A DNA stretch of 64,000 bases from a bacterium (GCA_029565675.1 JAKQNP010000008.1:186001-250000), one strand, 5' to 3'. Numbered from the stretch's first letter, positions 18,372 to 27,401 are shown. The notes: generated from the sequence alone by a model not told the origin. Numbers and translations: made by a program.

Positions 18372-20321
18372 GTGGATTACCAGGCAATGAAAAATCGCAA
18401 AATTCTCATCGTCGACAACGATGACAAAAATTTACGCGTTTTTCACACCCATTTTACTGAAGCCAAGTTTGCGATCGATTTGGCCAAAACAGATCATGAA
18501 GCGCTCGACATGCTTTTCAATGAGCGGTATGATGTTGTTTTGTCTGAACTTGCCGCACCCGGGATTGATGGTTACCGCATACTGGAAATTGCCCATCGCA
18601 AGTACCTAGACCGCGCTCCGCATGTCATCTTTCTGACTCAAAAAAGCGATGTTTGGCACCGCGTCAAGAGTTTTAAACTCGGGGCTAAGGATTATATCGT
18701 CAAGCCCAAACACATCAGGGAAATTGTTGAACGGGTCCGGATGGTGTTGACGCGGGTGGAAAAACGCTCTATTGATCCGACGATTGCGCACAGGAAATTC
18801 ATCGGCAGGCTCGAAGATCTCAACCTTGGCGATCTGATTCTGGTTTTTGGGCTCGAACACAAAAGCGGCGTGCTCACTCTTTATTCTGAGAGCGGGACAC
18901 AAGGCCAGGTTTTTTTCCGACAGGGATCAGTCATCGACGCAAATGCTCTTTCGTTGCGCGCAGAGGGTGCCATCTATAAAATGCTTACCTGGCAAAAGGG
19001 CCGTTTTACCATGCTGTTCTGCGATGTGGACGAACCCGATCAAATCAGCGTGAGCAATATGGGGCTATTACTGCAAGGAGTCAAACGGATGGAAACTCGT
19101 GAAGAATTGCTTAAACAATTGCCATCACTCGATGCGGTTTTGGTTACCACCAGCAATTTTCAAAAAATTGTCGCCTCACAACACCTCGAGCCGGATCTGG
19201 AATATTTTGTCTCTCTCTTCGATGGCGTTCGGACGTTTGCCCGTGTAATCGATGAAAGCAATTATGACGAATTGACAACCTTGAAAAGAATTGACAAACT
19301 GTTCAACCTCGGCTTTTTACATGTGATCGAGATGAAAAAAGCGGAATCCGAGCCGATAGTGGACCGCTCCTTTAAAGAGAAAATGGATACTTTTCCCAAA
19401 GTATCGCTGCCGGCGACGGAGGAAAAGATCCCGGTCGATGATGATCACGACCACGAAGAGGACGATCTCATGTCCGCTGCTGAAGCAGCGGAGCTGGAAA
19501 GTGCCAAAACATCGGAGGAACAAGATCCCTTTTCAATTTTTCGCAACGCCTCCGATTCGCAGCCGTTTGGTTCACATGAATGGGTTGAAGCCGATCTGCC
19601 TATCGACGAGGAATTGCTCAAAGATACCCGAAGAGGGTTGGAAGAGTCACATCCCCTCGATGCACTGTTAAAAATCAGACCAGATCAAACAGACGAGTCC
19701 GAAGAACCGACCGCCCGGCCGCCTGCACGAGCCTCGCTGCCGGTGCCGCCTGTTGCCGCAAATGGCTCTGATAAACGCCGTCGTTTTAAACAAGCGCGTG
19801 GTTCGGTTTTGATCTTTTCCGCCAGCCATCATGCCAGCAAAAAATTTGTTGAAGCCCTGGTCAACGGTGCAACCTTTACTGAAAGTCCCAATCGCGCGGA
19901 CCTGACCGATATCTATTACGGCACAGCCGAGTTCAAGGGAGGCCGGTTGCTCAACATTATCAGCCTGCATCTGGATAAAGAATTCACGCCGTTTGTCGAT
20001 CTCTTTGCTTCCCGCACAGCGGGCTACTTGATATTGATCGACAACAATCAACTCGATTGGCCCTATTTTCGTTATCTCGTGTCGGGATTGGAGAGCAAGT
20101 TGAGCCGGCCCTGGATGGTGGTGGTGCAAGATTCGAATTCGACCCCGGCGGACTTGCAGGCTTTGCGGCAAAAACTCGGTATCCCCGACGACATCCTGAT
20201 CGATCAGTTGCCAGAGATTAACACCAGGGCTGCGCGCAAGTTGCTCTTTTCGTTGTTCGAAAGCTTTGCCGACCGCACGAAGCCGACAACACCAACAGCA
20301 AAAGGCGCCCATGCAAATTGA
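18372..20321 (+). CDS. PATAN (DUF4388) response regulator fused to a degenerate GTPase-like domain
   Basis: A 649-residue protein. Residues 8-125 are a receiver whose phospho-acceptor position holds Glu59 (VVLSELAAPGIDG) while the conserved Thr (FLTQ) and Lys (VKPK) remain. Residues about 135-235 are a PATAN/DUF4388 domain (FIGRLEDLNLGDLI, FFRQGSVIDANA). A helical winged-type segment follows (FDGVRTFARVIDES), then an acidic low-complexity linker (about 350-470). The last 170 residues look like an MglA/Rag-type GTPase fold with a ruined P-loop (SASHHASKKF). Glu may mimic phosphorylation, giving constant activity. PATAN proteins in other bacteria link to gliding, twitching and polarity; here the function is unknown. 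Confidence 0.75.
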   Translation: MDYQAMKNRKILIVDNDDKNLRVFHTHFTEAKFAIDLAKTDHEALDMLFNERYDVVLSELAAPGIDGYRILEIAHRKYLDRAPHVIFLTQKSDVWHRVKSFKLGAKDYIVKPKHIREIVERVRMVLTRVEKRSIDPTIAHRKFIGRLEDLNLGDLILVFGLEHKSGVLTLYSESGTQGQVFFRQGSVIDANALSLRAEGAIYKMLTWQKGRFTMLFCDVDEPDQISVSNMGLLLQGVKRMETREELLKQLPSLDAVLVTTSNFQKIVASQHLEPDLEYFVSLFDGVRTFARVIDESNYDELTTLKRIDKLFNLGFLHVIEMKKAESEPIVDRSFKEKMDTFPKVSLPATEEKIPVDDDHDHEEDDLMSAAEAAELESAKTSEEQDPFSIFRNASDSQPFGSHEWVEADLPIDEELLKDTRRGLEESHPLDALLKIRPDQTDESEEPTARPPARASLPVPPVAANGSDKRRRFKQARGSVLIFSASHHASKKFVEALVNGATFTESPNRADLTDIYYGTAEFKGGRLLNIISLHLDKEFTPFVDLFASRTAGYLILIDNNQLDWPYFRYLVSGLESKLSRPWMVVVQDSNSTPADLQALRQKLGIPDDILIDQLPEINTRAARKLLFSLFESFADRTKPTTPTAKGAHAN

Positions 20322-21537
20322 GTCGATGACATTTCATCCCCAAGGTCAAAGGCATCTGGTTGCAGCGATTGATCCTGAACCGAATGGACGCGAACGTCTG
20401 CAACAGATCCTTTTAAACAGCGGTATCGCAATCAAGTTTGTCGACAGCGGCACGGAAGGTTTGGAGCTTATCAAGACTGAAAAACCGCACTTGATCCTGC
20501 TGGAAGAGAAACTTCCGGATATGCCGTTGACGCAATTGCTGCAGCAGATTCGCAACGACTCGACCACTCGCCTTCTGCCGGTGATGGTTGCTTCCCGTGA
20601 ACCACAGGTAGAAGAGAGGCTGCGAATCTTGCAGATGGACATCGATGATTTTGTCGACAAGCCCTTTTATCCCGAGGAAGTCGCGGCGCGAATCGAAATG
20701 CTGCTGCAGGAGAATGATCTTTTGCAAGAATCCCTGCGACTTTTCAATCGTGGTTTCAACGGCAATTTGCGCGAAATGTCGCTGGTCGACCTTTTACAGA
20801 TTCTCGAATTGGGAGGCAAATCCGGTCGCATCGAATTGACACGCGGACGGCAGAGCGGGATGGTTTATGTCCGTCATGGGCAATTGATCGACGCAGAAGC
20901 GAGTGATCTACACGGCGAAAAGGCTTTGTTCACGTTGATGGGATGGTTAGAGGGGTATTTTCAGGTGGTTCTGGGGCCGATCGATCGGCCGCCGGTGCTG
21001 CACGGCCGGCACGGCGAATTGTTGGCGCATGGCTTGCGTTACCACATCAAATGCAAAGAACTCTCCACCCAACTGCCTTCCCTTTCTACTGTGATGCAAG
21101 CCGAACGGTCTGGACCCACCGGCGATCTCAGCAGTGCGGAACGCGAGGTGTTGGCTTTATTCGCCCAGCCGCGGTCTCTGGAGAGTGTGATCAGCGAATT
21201 GGCTTTGAGCGACTGGGTCGTTTTGGAACGCTTGAAAAATCTGATTGATAAAAAAATGCTCCGTGTTGTGCGTGCGGGCAAAAACGGAGAAAATCATACC
21301 AGCCGCGAATGGATCCAGAGAATCCATCGATCGGTGAATACCACAAAGAACCACTATACCCGCATCCTCTCATTCTTCCTGCGTACCCCCGCTGCCGAAC
21401 AAAACACACCTGATCTGGATTCAGCGGCCGGTGCCGGTCGAGCAGCGAACAAACCGCTGCGGATTTTTCTGAATCGCAGTGAATTGCTCTTGTTGCGGCA
21501 GAAATTAGCCCAACCCCTGACGGCTTTTTGGCTTTGA
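20311..21537 (+). CDS. second PATAN (DUF4388) response regulator
   Basis: A 408-residue protein starting at ATG 20311, inside the end of the previous gene (11-base overlap). Residues 14-130 form a receiver with Glu65 in place of the phospho-Asp (LILLEEKLPDMP); Lys in FVDKPF is kept. Residues about 145-240 are a PATAN domain (FNGNLREMSLVDLLQILELG, VYVRHGQLIDAEAS). A helical winged-type region follows (SSAEREVLALFAQPRSLESV), and a basic tail ends the protein. The same Asp-to-Glu change in both neighbours suggests selection rather than decay. It probably works with the preceding regulator. Confidence 0.75.
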   Translation: MQIESMTFHPQGQRHLVAAIDPEPNGRERLQQILLNSGIAIKFVDSGTEGLELIKTEKPHLILLEEKLPDMPLTQLLQQIRNDSTTRLLPVMVASREPQVEERLRILQMDIDDFVDKPFYPEEVAARIEMLLQENDLLQESLRLFNRGFNGNLREMSLVDLLQILELGGKSGRIELTRGRQSGMVYVRHGQLIDAEASDLHGEKALFTLMGWLEGYFQVVLGPIDRPPVLHGRHGELLAHGLRYHIKCKELSTQLPSLSTVMQAERSGPTGDLSSAEREVLALFAQPRSLESVISELALSDWVVLERLKNLIDKKMLRVVRAGKNGENHTSREWIQRIHRSVNTTKNHYTRILSFFLRTPAAEQNTPDLDSAAGAGRAANKPLRIFLNRSELLLLRQKLAQPLTAFWL

Positions 21538-21582
21538 TGTTCATCGATGCCGACTCTTGCCCGGGCTCGATGGTGCGAACTG

Positions 21583-21620
21583 AAAAAAAGATTTGAATTT
21601 CATCTTTTTTTTTGTTTTTT
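21583..21620 (+). terminator. AT-only hairpin with T-run after the second PATAN gene
   Basis: Seven As plus GAT pair with ATC plus seven Ts around a nine-base loop, and the T-run continues to about 21620. The stem is nearly all A-T, so termination may be partial, which would let the next genes share the transcript. Confidence 0.45.
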
Positions 21621-21694
21621 TCTGTGCAATGTGAGTGGCGTCACTTGTGCATGGTTGATAAAAAAGATAGGTTCACCTCAACACGAGATGAAAG

Positions 21695-22213
21695 ATGCCC
21701 CTGGTCGATCTTGACTCGATTATGACCACACCCAGAATCGCAGAGATCATGGTTGTCCGCTCTGCGGCATCTGCCCCGGTCGAATTCATCCAGGCGATTT
21801 GTCCGCATATCGAGCGGGAACGCACCGATCTGGTCTGGGGGCAATTGCAAGCGACTGAAGATTTGCAGCTTTTTTTGTATGGCCTGAGCATCAGATCCCC
21901 CTTTGAAAATTTCGCCTGGGATTTGGTGGTGCATAAAATTTTGGGATTTGTCTTGTTGTTCGATTGGCATCATGAAAGCGCCTGCCAAGAAATCAAAGAC
22001 CTCATCGATTTTATTCTGCACAAATCTGCAGCACCGATCATCTGTGTTGCAGATGTCGGCAATCAACCGATTCTCTATCGCGAGGAGATCTATCGGCCGC
22101 CGATCGTTTTGTCGCGGCGCTGCAGGTTTACCTTTTGTCAAAGCAGCCAGCCGGCCACCATACGCCGCGCCGTCGTTGCGCTGTTGGATATGCTGTTGAA
22201 CGAAGTCGGATGA
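21695..22213 (+). CDS. stand-alone pseudo-GTPase of the MglA-like family
   Basis: A 172-residue protein that follows the plan of small prokaryotic MglA-like GTPases but without their nucleotide motifs. The stretch LQATEDLQLFLYG matches the strand before G3, where GTPases have FGTPGQERF; here it is LSIRSPFENF. GFVLLFDWH matches the following strand. The G4 position (usually NKQD) reads VADV, and the N-terminal P-loop position has RSAASAPVEF with no Gly-Lys. It is unlikely to bind GTP normally and may act as a docking partner for the PATAN regulators upstream. The next gene overlaps its stop by four bases. Confidence 0.6.
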   Translation: MPLVDLDSIMTTPRIAEIMVVRSAASAPVEFIQAICPHIERERTDLVWGQLQATEDLQLFLYGLSIRSPFENFAWDLVVHKILGFVLLFDWHHESACQEIKDLIDFILHKSAAPIICVADVGNQPILYREEIYRPPIVLSRRCRFTFCQSSQPATIRRAVVALLDMLLNEVG

Positions 22214-22617
22214 AAAGGAAAGCGCTGCAGATGGAAAATCGAACCCCAGTGAGTTTGCCGGAGAGCCTGAAATTCCAGATTCTGTGCCGAATGTTGAAGG
22301 GCAAGCGGTTGAGCGTTCTGATGGAACAACTTGACGACGAACAATGTCTGGCGTTGCAGAGTTTTGTGTGGGAAAAAACGCTGGAATTCGGCATACGCGC
22401 CAAAGGCCGCCGTTTCTCGCAGGAGGAACTGCTCGGCCAACTCAAGGCAGCCGAAGCAAGGAAAAGCGATATCGTTTACGGTTTCGTTTTTAAGGGACTA
22501 AGCCGCTTCAGCCTGCAAAATGACAGCCCTGCATTGATTCGGGCAAAAATGCAGGAGCAAGTCGATCTGATGTGTCGCGTTGCCAACCAGTTCATCGAAA
22601 TTCAGATGAGCGAATGA
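22210..22617 (+). CDS. small helical protein, unrecognised
   Basis: A 135-residue protein that I do not recognise. It has no signal peptide or membrane segment and is predicted helical, with blocks such as LPESLKFQILCRMLKGKRLSV near the start and MQEQVDLMCRVANQF at the end. The ATG at 22210 overlaps the pseudo-GTPase stop (ATGA), and its own stop overlaps the next start (ATGA). This tight coupling places it in the PATAN/pseudo-GTPase/protease operon. An alternative ATG lies 21 bases downstream at MENRTPV. Confidence 0.6.
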   Translation: MKRKALQMENRTPVSLPESLKFQILCRMLKGKRLSVLMEQLDDEQCLALQSFVWEKTLEFGIRAKGRRFSQEELLGQLKAAEARKSDIVYGFVFKGLSRFSLQNDSPALIRAKMQEQVDLMCRVANQFIEIQMSE

Positions 22618-23597
22618 ACACCTCAGCGACCAGCAACCCAACTACAAGCCGCAGAATTTTCCTCTGGGGCTTGTCTTGTTTTGAGACGTCCGCGCGCAGG
22701 ATTGTCTGGGGAGCAGCGCTTCAGTTGCTTTTGTTATCTACCGCAACCTTTGCCGACCTCTCGGCTGACTATCAGTCGAAGAGGAGTGGGAGCATTGGAG
22801 TCATCTATTCTCCGGCCGACTCTGTTTTGGCGCGAAAAACCCTGTTGTGGACAGAAGAGCTGGTAAAAGAGATGGCTGTGGATTTTCAACTGCCGACAGA
22901 GCTGGACACCTTCACTATCTTCATCGCTGCCTCGCAGAAAGATTTTACCCGGATGACCCGGGATTTACCTCGTTGGGTCGCCGCCGTGGCTATCCCTTCC
23001 CACCACAAGGTCATGCTCAAGTCGCCGGCCTGGGATAACCAGAACAATCGCTACCGCCAGATCCTGGCGCACGAGTTGATGCACTTGCTTCTCTATCAGA
23101 TTGTCGGCAACCGGGCGTTGCCGCGCTGGCTGGATGAAGGTTTGGCGCTCTTTTATTCGCAAGATCTGCGCTTCAAAACCCTGACCGCGCTTTCCAAAGC
23201 AGCCGCCACTCGATCGCTGCTCTCTCTGCAGCAGATCGACCACGTGCTGCAGTTCCAACCCCTTAAGGCGGAATTGGCATATGAACAGAGCTACAGCGCT
23301 GTGCACTATCTGCTTTTCACTTATGACATTGATGCATTGCGGTCAATTCTCGCAGGCATCCGTCAAGGCGGTGATCTTGACGAGATTTTTCAACAGGCGA
23401 CTGGTAGCTTGTTTGCCGACTTTGAACGCGAGTGGCAACATTATGTCTATGACAACTATCGATGGGTCTGGTTGTCTGACGTCGATGAATATCTTTGGGT
23501 AGTGATTCTGCTGTTGGGAGTCTTGGCAGTCTATGCCATCCGCAGACGCAACCGGCAAAAGATGAGCGAATGGGCGCTGGAGCCTGATGCTGAATAG
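22614..23597 (+). CDS. membrane-anchored gluzincin-type metalloprotease (peptidase MA-like)
   Basis: A 327-residue protein. A hydrophobic helix near residues 30-48 may be a signal anchor, and a second one lies at the C-terminus (VVILLLGVLAVYAI) before a basic tail (RRRNRQK). Between them is a zinc protease domain with His153-Glu154-x2-His157 (HELMH) and the third ligand Glu175 in WLDEGLALF, the arrangement of gluzincins. The catalytic domain should face the periplasm. It is translated from an ATGA overlap with the preceding unknown gene, so it may belong to the same pathway. Substrate unknown. Confidence 0.8.
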   Translation: MNTSATSNPTTSRRIFLWGLSCFETSARRIVWGAALQLLLLSTATFADLSADYQSKRSGSIGVIYSPADSVLARKTLLWTEELVKEMAVDFQLPTELDTFTIFIAASQKDFTRMTRDLPRWVAAVAIPSHHKVMLKSPAWDNQNNRYRQILAHELMHLLLYQIVGNRALPRWLDEGLALFYSQDLRFKTLTALSKAAATRSLLSLQQIDHVLQFQPLKAELAYEQSYSAVHYLLFTYDIDALRSILAGIRQGGDLDEIFQQATGSLFADFEREWQHYVYDNYRWVWLSDVDEYLWVVILLLGVLAVYAIRRRNRQKMSEWALEPDAE

Positions 23598-23600
23598 GTT

Positions 23601-23629
23601 TTGTTTTTCCTGGAAAAATTTTGTAATAT
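23601..23629 (+). promoter_or_regulatory. promoter candidate for the LPS acyl/glycosyltransferase operon
   Basis: TTGTTT at 23601-23606 and TAATAT at 23624-23629 are 17 bases apart. The leader of about 95 bases that follows contains two hairpins: GCGCAAGCGC near 23652 and a GGGGTGAT/ATCATCCC pair (one G-U) around 23664-23690. The second could fold over the region before the start codon. Confidence 0.4.
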
Positions 23630-23732
23630 TATAAATACACACTCAATGGGGCGCAAGCGCTTGGGGTGATAACCTTGGGCAATCATCCCGGCGAGATGCC
23701 TGTCATGCGAAAAATCATCTGGATCGATCGGG

Positions 23733-24650
23733 ATGCGCTGGTATAAAAAAATTCAGAGCGATATAGAATATGATGTGCTTCGGGTGCTGATCGCGTTTTT
23801 GCGACTGATCCCGAGGCGCGCTCTTTTGGCGTTTGCCCGTGTTTTTGGGCATATCGTCTATACAGTGGTGCCGATCAGAAAAAAGGTTGCACTCGATAAT
23901 TTACATCGGGTGTTTCCGCAAAAATCAAAGAAAGAAATTCGTAGAATCGCGCGGGCAGCTTATATCCAGTTTGCCCAAACGGCATTTGAGTTCAGCCATC
24001 TGGCCAATATGAAAGCGACCGATTTTGCGCAATGGGTTCATTTTGACAATCCTGAGCTGCTGGACAAATTGTCAGCGTTTGGAAAAGGGGTCATCTGTGT
24101 CAGCGGACATTTTGGCAATTGGGAATATCTGGGCGCCGCCATCCGGGCGCGCGGTTTTCCTATGGTTGCTGTTGCCAAAGAGCAGCGCAACAACCGAGTT
24201 GATCGCTTGATCAGTGATTTTCGCGTTCAAGTAGGTGTGGAAACCATCCAATTGGGCATGGCATTGCGCGGAGTCGTCCGTTCGTTGCGGCAAAATAAAT
24301 TTGTCGCGTTGATCAGTGATCAAGATGCACATGAAGAAGGTCTCTTTGTCGATTTTTTGGGTCAACCTTCTTCGACTGCTGCAGGCCCGGCTATATTTGC
24401 CCTTAAAACCGGTGCACCGCTCTTGTTCGGAGTGGCAGTTCGCGGCCAACACGGCCACCACACTGTACATTTGCAGCAGATTCCAACCGATGACCTCGAT
24501 GGATACAGCGACCATGCTCTGCAGGTATTGACCCAGCGCCATGCCTCGGCTCTGGCTGAATACATCCAAAACTATCCGGATCATTGGTTGTGGATGCACA
24601 AGCGCTGGAAGACGGCGCCACCCAGCAATGAGGACAGCCAGACGAAATGA
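23733..24650 (+). CDS. lipid A acyltransferase, LpxL/HtrB family
   Basis: A 305-residue LPLAT enzyme. The N-terminal helix (about residues 14-50) anchors it in the inner membrane. The catalytic box HFGNWEYLGAA holds the His-x4-Glu pair. ALISDQDAHEEGLFVDFLGQPSSTAAGPA is the acceptor region seen in LpxL, and YPDHWLWMHKRWK ends the domain. LpxL-type enzymes add secondary acyl chains to lipid A. The gene overlaps the next glycosyltransferase (ATGA), tying lipid A acylation to core sugar addition. The exact acyl position is not readable. Confidence 0.9.
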   Translation: MRWYKKIQSDIEYDVLRVLIAFLRLIPRRALLAFARVFGHIVYTVVPIRKKVALDNLHRVFPQKSKKEIRRIARAAYIQFAQTAFEFSHLANMKATDFAQWVHFDNPELLDKLSAFGKGVICVSGHFGNWEYLGAAIRARGFPMVAVAKEQRNNRVDRLISDFRVQVGVETIQLGMALRGVVRSLRQNKFVALISDQDAHEEGLFVDFLGQPSSTAAGPAIFALKTGAPLLFGVAVRGQHGHHTVHLQQIPTDDLDGYSDHALQVLTQRHASALAEYIQNYPDHWLWMHKRWKTAPPSNEDSQTK

Positions 24651-25693
24651 AGCAAGACGCTCGATTTAGAAAAATACTTTTGATTCACACAGCGTTTATC
24701 GGTGATTTGATCTTGTCGACGCCGCTTGTTCGCGAAATCAAGGCCAATTTCCCCGATTCCAGTTTGTCGCTGCTGCTGACCCCGCAGACTGCACCCTTGT
24801 TTCGCAAGAGCCGCTGGGTCGACGAGATTTTGCTCTACGACAAACGAGGCAAACAAAAAGGCGCCGACAAATTCAGCCGATTGGCCATGGACCTCAGGCA
24901 GTGTCGTTTTGATGCCGTTTTTTCGCCGCATCGCTCTTTGCGCAGCAGCTTGCTGGCCTATCTCAGCGGCGCAAGAATCCGGATTGGCTTTGATAGCGCC
25001 ACCGGAGCTTTTTTGTATACCCATCAGGTGCATTATGATAACGGCCAACATGAAATCGATCGAAACCTGTCTTTGCTCAAATCATTTAATTTGCCGGTCG
25101 ATTCCAATGAGCTGGAAATCGCCGGCGATGCAGCCGATCGGCAGGTTATCGAACGATTGTTGGCTGATGCAGCGGTCGATACAAATCGCGATCTTATCGC
25201 AATTGCGCCGGGATCGATCTGGCCGACCAAGCGTTGGCCGGCGGTCTATTATAAGACTCTCATCCATATGTTGCAAGAACGCAACTACCAGGTGGTTTTG
25301 ATCGGCGGCAAAAATGATGTCGAGCTGGCTTCGTGCTTGGCCAAGCCCGCGGACAAAACGACCATCAACATGGTGGGCAAACTGTCATTAACGGAATCGG
25401 CAGAGCTTTTAAAACTTTGCCGGGTGCTGGTGACCAATGACAGCGCGCCCATGCATCTGGCGGCTGCAGTCAATACCTCAGTGGTTGCGATTTTCGGCCC
25501 AACGGTTCAGTCCCTGGGCTTTGCACCGCGCGGACGCAATACGGCAATCGTGGAAATTGAATTGTCTTGCCGCCCCTGCGGCAAACATGGTGGGGTTATC
25601 TGTCCCATCAAAACCCATGCTTGCATGACGCACATCCATCCGCGTCAAGTTCTTGAAAAAACGATTTTTTTGGCGAGGTCTAAAACGATATGA
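24647..25693 (+). CDS. GT9 glycosyltransferase, heptosyltransferase II-like
   Basis: A 348-residue GT9 enzyme. It has the N-terminal GDLILSTPLVREIK, the nucleotide-sugar region APGSIWPTKRWP and the late motif TNDSAPMHLAAA with GPT, all typical of WaaF/RfaF. These enzymes add heptose to the inner core of LPS in the cytoplasm. The C-terminal CRPCGKHGGVICP contains cysteines seen in WaaF relatives. It starts inside the stop of the acyltransferase and ends inside the start of tsaC. WaaF is the best guess; donor sugar not proven. Confidence 0.87.
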   Translation: MKQDARFRKILLIHTAFIGDLILSTPLVREIKANFPDSSLSLLLTPQTAPLFRKSRWVDEILLYDKRGKQKGADKFSRLAMDLRQCRFDAVFSPHRSLRSSLLAYLSGARIRIGFDSATGAFLYTHQVHYDNGQHEIDRNLSLLKSFNLPVDSNELEIAGDAADRQVIERLLADAAVDTNRDLIAIAPGSIWPTKRWPAVYYKTLIHMLQERNYQVVLIGGKNDVELASCLAKPADKTTINMVGKLSLTESAELLKLCRVLVTNDSAPMHLAAAVNTSVVAIFGPTVQSLGFAPRGRNTAIVEIELSCRPCGKHGGVICPIKTHACMTHIHPRQVLEKTIFLARSKTI

Positions 25694-26325
25694 GTCTGAT
25701 CAGGATCAATCCCTATGCTCCGGAAGAGGAGCTTATCGGCCAGGCATCTCGTGTGCTGAAAAAAGGCGGAGTAATCGGCTATCCCACTGACACCGTCTAT
25801 GGCATCGGCTGCAATGCCTTTGATCACAAGGCTGTCAACCGGATCTACGACTTAAAAAATCGGGATCACAGCAAGGCGATGATTTTGATCGCTGCTGATT
25901 TGATTCAAATCCAGGATTTGGTCAAAGAAATTCCCGAATCTGCTCAGATCCTGGCCGAAAACTTTTGGCCAGGCCCTCTGACCATCGTTTTCGAGTTGTC
26001 CGAAAAATTTACAGCATTGACTGTTGGAAACCGCAATACTGTTGCTATCCGTATACCGGACTCGTTGATCTCTCTTTCTCTGCTCAAGTCATGCGGTTTT
26101 CCGATCGTTTCCACCAGCGCCAATCGCAGCGGCCAACCTGAATCGGTAATCGCAGAGCAAGTGCTCGAGACATTTGGTTCAGAGCTCGACCTGATTATCG
26201 ATGGTGGGCCAACTCCGTCATCCCTAACTTCTACTGTGGTCGATGTCACGCGCCCGAAACCGAAAGTTCTGCGGGAGGGTGCGGTGTCTATTTTGGAAAT
26301 CAATACGGTCCTGGATATTCTTTGA
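25690..26325 (+). CDS. L-threonylcarbamoyladenylate synthase (Sua5/YciO/YrdC)
   Basis: A 211-residue YrdC-fold protein that makes threonylcarbamoyl-AMP for the t6A37 tRNA modification. The family residues are visible: GYPTDTVYGIGCNAFD, the KNRDHSKAM region with the KxR-type binding site, FWPGPLTIV and STSANRSGQPE. It is short (no Sua5 domain), as in YciO/TsaC proteins. It sits between two GT9 genes with 4-base overlaps on both sides, so it is only co-transcribed with LPS genes. Confidence 0.92.
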   Translation: MSLIRINPYAPEEELIGQASRVLKKGGVIGYPTDTVYGIGCNAFDHKAVNRIYDLKNRDHSKAMILIAADLIQIQDLVKEIPESAQILAENFWPGPLTIVFELSEKFTALTVGNRNTVAIRIPDSLISLSLLKSCGFPIVSTSANRSGQPESVIAEQVLETFGSELDLIIDGGPTPSSLTSTVVDVTRPKPKVLREGAVSILEINTVLDIL

Positions 26326-27401
26326 CCAGCAGGGGAAAAAAATGTCGAATTACCGCCGACAGTCGCGTCTTGGTCATCCGCACCGATCGAATCGGCGATG
26401 TGATTCTATCGACACCAGTCTTGACGGCGCTTAAACGCCGGTTCCCCACTGTTTTTGCGGCAGTGCTGGTGCGCCCATACACTCAGCAGATCGTCGAGGA
26501 TCATCCCCATATCGATCAAATTTTGCTGGATCCGATCGAGGACAAACACAAGGGAGTGCGCGGTCTGTGGCGCTTGCGGAATCTCTTGCACCGCGGTCGT
26601 TTCGATATCGCGTTGCTTTTGCACCCGACCTTTCGCCTGGCGCTGGCTGTTTGGTTGGCCCGCATCCCATGCCGGGTCGGTACGGCTTTTCGGTTCTATT
26701 CGTTGCTGTTCAACCATCGGATCCGCCAGCATCGCCGCACCAGCGGTATGCATGAAGCGGATCTCAATCTGCAATTCGCGGCAGCTGTCGGTGCGCCGGT
26801 CGATTCGATCGAGCTCTGTTTTGCGGTACCGGAGAGAGAAAAACAAAGGGCACAGCAATTGCTCGATGAAGCCAAAGTTGTTGGACCCCTGGTGGTGATC
26901 CATCCAGGCAGTGGCGGATCAGCCCAAGAGTGGCCGGCCCAGAAATTCGCAGCGCTCGCCGATCGCATCGTTCGTGAATGGGGATGGCAGGTGGTTGTTA
27001 CCGGCGGTGAGGCTGACCAAAAACAAGTGAACCAAATGGCAGCCGCAGTGAGTGTTCCGATTGTCCGCCTGGACCGCCGACTGGATATCAAGACGCTGGC
27101 TGCCTTGCTCCAACGCGCCGACCTGGTTGTCGCCAACAGCACGGGCCCCCTCCATTTGGCTGCCGCCGTCGGCTCGCCGGTTGTCGGACTCTATTGTCCT
27201 TTGCCTGCCTGCCATCCGCAACGATGGGGCCCCTATCATCAACCCGAGGGAGTTGTGCTTCCACCCCCGGAGAACTGTCTGGTCGATTCTCGCGGTCGTT
27301 GCCGTAAAGGCGAATGCATGGATGCCATTTCCGTTGAGCAGGTCTGGCAGCGATTGCAGGACCGCCGTCAGACCCGTGCTCAAGACCGTTTGAACTCTTG
27401 A
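26322..27401 (+). CDS. GT9 glycosyltransferase (heptosyltransferase family)
   Basis: A 359-residue GT9 enzyme with DRIGDVILSTPVLTALKRRFP, HPGSGGSAQEWPAQKFA and NSTGPLHLAAAVGSPVVGLY. The start is a TTG at 26322 overlapping the tsaC stop (TTGA); no ATG in frame lies before the conserved block. It belongs to the same family as the gene at 24647 and should add another sugar to the LPS core. A cysteine cluster (CLVDSRGRCRKGEC) lies near the C-terminus. Donor and acceptor unknown. Confidence 0.85.
   Translation: MTSRGKKCRITADSRVLVIRTDRIGDVILSTPVLTALKRRFPTVFAAVLVRPYTQQIVEDHPHIDQILLDPIEDKHKGVRGLWRLRNLLHRGRFDIALLLHPTFRLALAVWLARIPCRVGTAFRFYSLLFNHRIRQHRRTSGMHEADLNLQFAAAVGAPVDSIELCFAVPEREKQRAQQLLDEAKVVGPLVVIHPGSGGSAQEWPAQKFAALADRIVREWGWQVVVTGGEADQKQVNQMAAAVSVPIVRLDRRLDIKTLAALLQRADLVVANSTGPLHLAAAVGSPVVGLYCPLPACHPQRWGPYHQPEGVVLPPPENCLVDSRGRCRKGECMDAISVEQVWQRLQDRRQTRAQDRLNS

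Noticed and set aside
23640-23732. riboswitch before the LpxL-type gene
   Set aside because: Hairpins exist but no known riboswitch core sequence is recognisable; listed only as a leader.
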